DNA of 8,978 nucleotides from Streptosporangiaceae bacterium (lineage in GTDB: Bacteria > Actinomycetota > Actinomycetes > Streptosporangiales > Streptosporangiaceae): NCBI GenBank assembly GCA_030039095.1, contig JASHQP010000291.1:1-8978 (forward strand), read 5' to 3'. Positions 5,303-8,978 of this stretch are shown piece after piece. The notes beneath the pieces are model-generated. The model had not been told where the DNA came from, ran no database searches, and saw nothing but the letters and a program-made list of their open reading frames with translations. Every line of letters starts with the position of its first letter. The first letter of the stretch is position 1. Made by a program: the position numbers and the translations under genes.

Positions 5303-6225
5303 AGTTTCTGCGTCGAGGTCTTGCCGGTTACGGCCCTGGTCAGCGCGCGCACCTCGGCGAGCATCCACGACTGGTAGCCGTAGCCGGGCACCGGCATGGT
5401 CTCGTACACGCCGACCACCGGGATGCCGTACTTCTTGGCCTGGCTGAGGAACGAGGCGGTGAGGGAGTCGGTCACCTGCTGGTTGTACACGAAGACCTTC
5501 ACCCTGTGGCTGGAGAAGAGACTGTCCTCGAGCGACACGTCCTGTGGCGAGGGATCGACGCCGTTCATGATGTCGGCCTGCAGGGTGAACGGCGTGAGGA
5601 TCTTCGCCCCGATCGCCTGCAGCATGTAGTCGCCGACCGGCTCGGTGACCGCGACCGGCGTCCCCGGGTAGGCGGCCTTGAACTTCGCGATCGCCTGATA
5701 CCACGGCTGCAGCGACGCGTCGAACGTGCGCAGCTTGGCGGCGAAGTACTTGGCGTGCGCCGGCTGCATCGTGGAGAGGTCGGCGGCAACGGCCTTCGCG
5801 ACGGCGGGCATCGTGCGCGGCGAGTACCACAGGTGCGGGTTCGGCGTGCTGTCCGGCAGGCCGAGCAGGTTCTGCACCACGATGACCTTCCGGGTCTTGC
5901 TCGGCGCCGCGGCCTCGATCTTGTTCATGTAGGTGTCGTAGCCTATGCCGTTCTGCACCACGAGCTTGGCCGTGGAGACCGCGTTGGCCACGCTCGGGCT
6001 GGCCTCGAACGTGTGCGGGTCGGTGTTGGGGTTGCTCTCGATCGCGCTGACCCGCACGTACTTGCCGCCGATCTGGCCGATCACGTTGGCGTACTCGTTC
6101 TCGGCACCGACGGCGACCACCTGGCTGCCCGAGCCCGTGGCCGCCGACGTCGACGAGCACGCCGTGGCGAGCACACCAGCGGTGACAGCCAGCGCAGCGA
6201 GCACGGCCCTGCGGCGAGACAGCAT
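5299..6225 (-). CDS. Metal-binding receptor lipoprotein of the ABC uptake system (TroA/ZnuA superfamily)
   Basis: This is a 308-residue extracytoplasmic metal receptor. Residues 1-22 form a lipoprotein signal peptide (RRR, hydrophobic core, lipobox LATAC), with Cys23 the lipidation site. Family motifs follow: NPNTDPHTFEASPS (65-78), NGIGYDTYM (92-100), NPHLWYSP (129-136), TEPVGDYMLQAIGA (194-207) and VGVYETMPVPG (271-281). Likely metal ligands by family position are His71, His131, Glu195 and Glu275. Two His plus two acidic residues resembles Mn2+ receptors such as PsaA more than three-His ZnuA, and there is no ZnuA-type His-rich loop, so Zn2+ versus Mn2+ is undecided. The ATG is preceded by GGGAGGG 7 nt upstream. 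It is the first gene of a four-gene operon with the ATPase and two permeases, and a Fur/Zur-like box lies upstream. Confidence 0.9.
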   Translation of the reverse strand: MLSRRRAVLAALAVTAGVLATACSSTSAATGSGSQVVAVGAENEYANVIGQIGGKYVRVSAIESNPNTDPHTFEASPSVANAVSTAKLVVQNGIGYDTYMNKIEAAAPSKTRKVIVVQNLLGLPDSTPNPHLWYSPRTMPAVAKAVAADLSTMQPAHAKYFAAKLRTFDASLQPWYQAIAKFKAAYPGTPVAVTEPVGDYMLQAIGAKILTPFTLQADIMNGVDPSPQDVSLEDSLFSSHRVKVFVYNQQVTDSLTASFLSQAKKYGIPVVGVYETMPVPGYGYQSWMLAEVRALTRAVTGKTSTQKL

Positions 6226-6276
6226 GGTCAGGCCCTCCCTGATTGCGCTTGCCCGGACTCCCCGGCTTATTACAAA

Positions 6277-6291
6277 TGAAAACGATAACCA
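6277..6291 (-). promoter_or_regulatory. Candidate Zur/Fur-family operator before the metal uptake operon
   Basis: TGAAAACGATAACCA (plus strand) lies about 50 bp upstream of the receptor gene. It matches 11 of 15 positions of a Zur-type box as I recall it (TGAAAATGATTTTCA): the left half is strong and the right half weak. It is the AT-rich island of an otherwise GC-rich intergenic region. A possible -10, TGTAAT or TAATAA on the minus strand, lies just downstream (around 6268-6276), so repressor binding would cover the promoter. Repression by a metal-loaded Fur-family regulator is inferred. It could also affect the divergent exporter gene. Confidence 0.5.
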
Positions 6292-6360
6292 GTATGGGTA
6301 CCGCGGTCAAGCCGATCCGGGGTTCGTGCGGGTCGGGCGTCCCCTGGGTACGCTTTGGCC

Positions 6361-6366
6361 AGGAGG
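6361..6366 (+). promoter_or_regulatory. Shine-Dalgarno that fixes the exporter start
   Basis: A perfect AGGAGG lies 6 nt before the ATG at 6373. An upstream in-frame TTG at 6355 would place this ribosome-binding site inside the gene, so the ATG is taken as the true start. A weak -10-like TACGCT (6349-6354) lies just upstream without a convincing -35. Confidence 0.85.
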
Positions 6367-6372
6367 TACCGC

Positions 6373-7923
6373 ATGGCCCAGGACGCGGACCGTCCCGTAG
6401 CTCCGCAGGTCGCTGACCGCAGCGCTGCCGCGCCAGGGATGGCGGGGCCAGACGGAGGCGCCGGCGAGGCGTACGGCCGTCGCTGGCTGATCCTCGGCGT
6501 GGTCTGCCTGGGCCAGCTGATGGTGGTGCTCGACGCCACGGTGGTGAACATCGCGCTGCCCACTGCCCAGCACGACCTGGCGTTCTCCAACGCGGACCGG
6601 CAGTGGGTGGTGACCGCCTACTCGCTGGCCTTCGGCGGGCTGCTGCTGCTCGGCGGCCGGCTCGCCGACCTGGTCGGCCGTAAACGCATGCTGATCATCG
6701 GCATGACCGGCTTCGCCGCCGCCTCGGCGCTGGGAGGCGCGGCCGTCGGCTTCGGCATGCTGCTGGCCGGCCGCGCGATCCAGGGGGCGTTCGGTGCGAT
6801 GCTGGCCCCGGCCGCGCTGTCCACGCTCACCGTGACGTTCACCAACCCGGCCGAGCGCGGCAAGGCCTTCGGCATCTACGGCGCGATCGCCGGCGCCGGC
6901 GGCGCCGTCGGGCTGCTGCTGGGCGGCGTGCTGACCGAGTACCTGTCCTGGCGGTGGTGCCTGTACGTCAACGTCGTCTTCTCTCTGGTCGCGGTCACGG
7001 CCGCGGTCCGGCTGCTGCGCAACCAGCCCCGCGACGCCGGCGTCCGGCTCGACCCACCCGGCATCGTGCTGGTCGTGGCCGGCCTGGTCTGCGTCGTCTA
7101 CGGCCTGTCCGAGGCCGAGACCAGCGGGTGGGGAGCCCCGCTGACCATAGGCCTGCTGGTGGCCGGCATCGCGCTGCTGATCGTGTTCGTGCTCGTCGAG
7201 CGGCGCGTGGCGCATCCGCTGCTGCCGCTGCGGATCGTGGCGGACCGGTTCCGCGGCGGCGCCTACCTGGCGATCGGGCTGTCCGCCACCGGCATGTTCG
7301 GGATCTTCCTGTTCCTCACCTATTACCTGCAGCTCATCCTCGGTTACTCGCCGGTGAAGACCGGCCTGGCGTTCCTGCCGATGATCGCCGCGCTGATTGC
7401 ATCGTCGACGACCTCGAGCGGGCTGCTCATGCCCCGGATCGGCCCCCGCATCCTCGTTCCCGCCGGGATGGTGATCGCGGCGGGCGGGCTGGTGCTCCTC
7501 GCCACCCATCTCGGCCTGGCCGCCGGCTACGGAGCCTCGATCCTGCCCGCGCTGCTGGTCGTCGGCGTCGGGCTCGGCCTGGTGTTCGGGTGTGCGATGA
7601 ACACCGCCACCTACGGCGCGGCCCCGGCCGACGCCGGCGTGGCATCGGCGATGGTGAACACCTGCCAGCAGGTCGGCGGCTCGATCGGCACGGCGCTGCT
7701 GAACACGATCGCCGCCAGCGCGCTGGCCAGTTACCTGGTGGTGCACGGGCACGGTCCGCTGGCCACCGCCGGCGCGGCCGTGCACAGCTATGTCGTCGCG
7801 TTCTGGGTCTCCGCCGCGATCTTCGCGGGCGCCGCCGTCGTGTGCGCGCTGGTGCTGCGGCCGGGCACGCTCAGCCACGTGGTCACCGAGCCCAGCGACG
7901 CCGCCGCCCCGGTCCCGGCGTGA
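6373..7923 (+). CDS. MFS drug/metabolite exporter, DHA2 (14-helix, EmrB/QacA) family
   Basis: This 516-residue proton-driven exporter in the plasma membrane has about 14 hydrophobic helices after a polar N-terminal tail of some 35 residues. Diagnostic DHA2 motifs are LDATVVNIALP (motif D1, 53-63, with Asp54), GGRLADLVGRKRML (motif A, 94-107), GAIAGAGGAVGLLLGGVL (antiporter motif C, 170-187) with WRWCLYVN (193-200), and YYLQLILGYSPVKTGLAFLP (317-336). Length is normal for the family. The cargo cannot be told from sequence; relatives export antibiotics, dyes or the cell's own secondary metabolites. It diverges from the metal uptake operon across a 147-bp control region and is followed 29 bp later by a kinase-like gene on the same strand, probably co-transcribed. 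No TetR- or MarR-type regulator gene is next to it in this window. Confidence 0.92.
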   Translation: MAQDADRPVAPQVADRSAAAPGMAGPDGGAGEAYGRRWLILGVVCLGQLMVVLDATVVNIALPTAQHDLAFSNADRQWVVTAYSLAFGGLLLLGGRLADLVGRKRMLIIGMTGFAAASALGGAAVGFGMLLAGRAIQGAFGAMLAPAALSTLTVTFTNPAERGKAFGIYGAIAGAGGAVGLLLGGVLTEYLSWRWCLYVNVVFSLVAVTAAVRLLRNQPRDAGVRLDPPGIVLVVAGLVCVVYGLSEAETSGWGAPLTIGLLVAGIALLIVFVLVERRVAHPLLPLRIVADRFRGGAYLAIGLSATGMFGIFLFLTYYLQLILGYSPVKTGLAFLPMIAALIASSTTSSGLLMPRIGPRILVPAGMVIAAGGLVLLATHLGLAAGYGASILPALLVVGVGLGLVFGCAMNTATYGAAPADAGVASAMVNTCQQVGGSIGTALLNTIAASALASYLVVHGHGPLATAGAAVHSYVVAFWVSAAIFAGAAVVCALVLRPGTLSHVVTEPSDAAAPVPA

Positions 7924-7952
7924 GCGGCGCAGGCGGAAGGAGAGGAGCGGCC

Positions 7953-8642
7953 GTGACGTCCGATCAGGTCCGGCTGGTCACCGTGTCGGCCTCGTACGGC
8001 GCGGGCGGAAGCGTGGTCGCACCGGCGCTGGCGGAGCAGCTTGGCGTCCCGTTCCTGCAGCGCGTGACGACCAGCACCGGCGGCATCGGCGGCATCGGCA
8101 CGGGTGAGCCGTGCTTCGAGCGGATGGTGCCGCAGGAGGCGGACCTGACGCCGGTGCACCGGCTGCTCGCCTCGTTCACCCAGGCGATGCCCGCCGGGCC
8201 CACGCAGTCCCCGCCGCCAGCGCGCCACGTCGACGAGAGCCTGCGCAGCCACTGCGAGGAGGACATCCGCCGCATGGCGGCCGCCGGTGCCGGGGTGATC
8301 CTGGGCCGGGGCGCGGCGGTGGTGCTCGGCAAGGACCGCGGGTTCCACGTGCGGCTCGACGGGCCGCCACACCTGCGCGCCGCTCAGGGTGCCGCGATCG
8401 AGGGCGTCGGCCAGGACGAGGCGCGCCGTCACCTGAGCGCGGCCGACCGGGCCCGCACCGCCTACGTCCGCCGGCTGTACCGTGCGGACCCCGCGGACCC
8501 GCGTCACTACCACCTGCTGATCGACTCCACCGCGATACCCCTGGACACCGTCGTGGGGATGATCCTGCGGGCCCTGTCGTCGTTCCCGGCCGCGCTGCCG
8601 CGATCATCGGCTAACGTTCGGGGGGGCTCAGCGGGGAAATGA
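7953..8642 (+). CDS. Cytidylate kinase-like family protein
   Basis: This 229-residue protein resembles the cytidylate kinase-like (AAK6/Cmk-like) P-loop family rather than housekeeping Cmk. Visible parts are the nucleotide-binding loop VSASYGAGGSVVAPALAEQLG (11-31), GVILGRGAAVVL (114-125, as in relatives), a lid-like helix AADRARTAYVRRLYRADPADPRHYHLLID (163-191) and DSTAIPLD (191-198). In most family members the loop reads YGSGGRxIA; here Ser20 replaces the Arg. The region 41-95 is glycine- and then proline-rich and probably flexible. The GTG start is supported by GAGGAG 5 nt upstream. It lies 29 bp after the exporter gene and is likely co-transcribed. The substrate is unknown, and nucleotide phosphorylation is inferred only from family membership. 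Confidence 0.78.
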   Translation: MTSDQVRLVTVSASYGAGGSVVAPALAEQLGVPFLQRVTTSTGGIGGIGTGEPCFERMVPQEADLTPVHRLLASFTQAMPAGPTQSPPPARHVDESLRSHCEEDIRRMAAAGAGVILGRGAAVVLGKDRGFHVRLDGPPHLRAAQGAAIEGVGQDEARRHLSAADRARTAYVRRLYRADPADPRHYHLLIDSTAIPLDTVVGMILRALSSFPAALPRSSANVRGGSAGK

Positions 8643-8667
8643 CCTGAAGGCGAGCACAAAGATCACG

Positions 8668-8978
8668 ATGAGCGGGACGACGGGCAGCCGGGATGTTGGC
8701 GACAAGCTGGCCACGCCTCCCCCGCGGCCCTCGCCTTCGGGCGCCGCCCCGGATCGCTTCGCGAGGCTCCTGTCCTGGTCAGCGGCGGCGGCGATCGTCA
8801 TCGCCCTGCTGCTCATGATCGCGGCCTCGCTCGTCCGCAACAGCTGGGAGCATCCCTACGTCGTGCTGCCCACCGGGGGGTTCCCCTGGGCGCTGTCGCT
8901 GCACAAGGCGCTGCTTCCGCAGGTGAGCGTCGCCATGTGGGCCGCGGCCCTGCTCGGCGGCGCCGGCGTCGCCGCGGG
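8668..8978 (+). CDS. Membrane protein, N-terminal part only; possibly a polyprenol-phosphate-mannose-dependent mannosyltransferase
   Basis: The frame is open from the ATG at 8668 to the window end (103 codons). A Pro/Ser-rich cytoplasmic-type tail (residues 1-30) is followed by a membrane helix (about 37-57), an outside loop containing NSWEHPYVVLPTGGFPWAL (58-76), and the start of a second helix (about 86-103). The codon pattern is strongly GC-biased, as in neighbouring genes. The helix-loop-helix layout, with an aromatic/Pro-rich loop after helix 1, recalls actinomycete MptA/MptB-type mannosyltransferases, but no catalytic motif lies within the window, so this is a weak suggestion. It starts 25 bp after the kinase-like gene. 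No good Shine-Dalgarno is present (GAAGG is 17 nt upstream), so the exact start is uncertain. Confidence 0.55.
   Translation, partial: MSGTTGSRDVGDKLATPPPRPSPSGAAPDRFARLLSWSAAAAIVIALLLMIAASLVRNSWEHPYVVLPTGGFPWALSLHKALLPQVSVAMWAAALLGGAGVAA

Noticed and set aside
4463..6310. A 615-residue open frame that appears to fuse a long N-terminal extension to the ATPase
   Set aside because: The upstream part is an Arg/Gly/His-rich shadow of the receptor gene read in another frame. The ATGA overlap at 5299-5302 gives the real ATPase start.
6355..6372. TTG at 6355 as exporter start (six extra residues)
   Set aside because: It would put a perfect AGGAGG inside the gene; the ATG at 6373 is correctly spaced behind it.
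6307..7878. A long minus-strand frame opposite the MFS exporter
   Set aside because: Its translation is rich in Gln, Asp, His, Arg and Gly without any domain, as expected for the antisense of a high-GC membrane protein gene; the plus strand has clear DHA2 motifs.

Overview
The window is very GC-rich, with strongly G/C-biased third codon positions, GTG and TTG starts alongside ATG, an actinobacterial-type LexA box (TCGAAC-N4-rTTCGA), and an actinomycete-type ImuA/ImuB pair. I read it as chromosomal DNA of an actinomycete (Actinomycetota). I cannot name the genus. There are no rRNA genes, tRNA genes, transposases, integrases or CRISPR arrays that I can recognise.

Layout. (1) 1-1690, minus strand: an SOS mutasome block, imuA (RecA-like accessory protein) followed by imuB (Y-family polymerase-like hub, cut by the left edge). 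The two overlap at TTGA. A LexA box lies inside what looks like a leaderless promoter directly before imuA. The imuB product lacks the stretch that normally carries the fingers subdomain and contains a 15-bp tandem repeat coding for an acidic linker. (2) 1691-2065: a gene-poor spacer between divergent genes. (3) 2066-2734, plus strand: a rhomboid-like membrane protein whose last codons overlap the convergent operon. (4) 2722-6225, minus strand: a complete four-gene high-affinity metal uptake operon (lipoprotein receptor, ATPase, two ABC-3 permeases), all with overlapping gene ends. A Fur/Zur-type box precedes it. Its metal is Zn2+ or Mn2+; the receptor's apparent H-H-E-E ligand set leaves this open. 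(5) 6373-8642, plus strand: a 14-helix DHA2-type MFS exporter and, 29 bp later, a cytidylate-kinase-like protein. (6) 8668-end, plus strand: the N-terminus of an unrecognised membrane protein, possibly a mannosyltransferase-type enzyme.

How they work together. The ImuA/ImuB pair is expected to act with DnaE2 (not in the window; possibly beyond the left edge) in damage-induced translesion synthesis. The metal operon makes one transporter: receptor outside the membrane, two different permeases forming the channel, ATPase inside. The exporter and kinase-like gene are probably co-transcribed, but nothing in the sequence shows a shared function.

I did not find a clearly new multi-gene system. The observations most worth checking are the fingerless ImuB, the rhomboid-like protein that keeps Ser and His candidates but not the usual surrounding motifs, and the LexA-controlled leaderless start of imuA.
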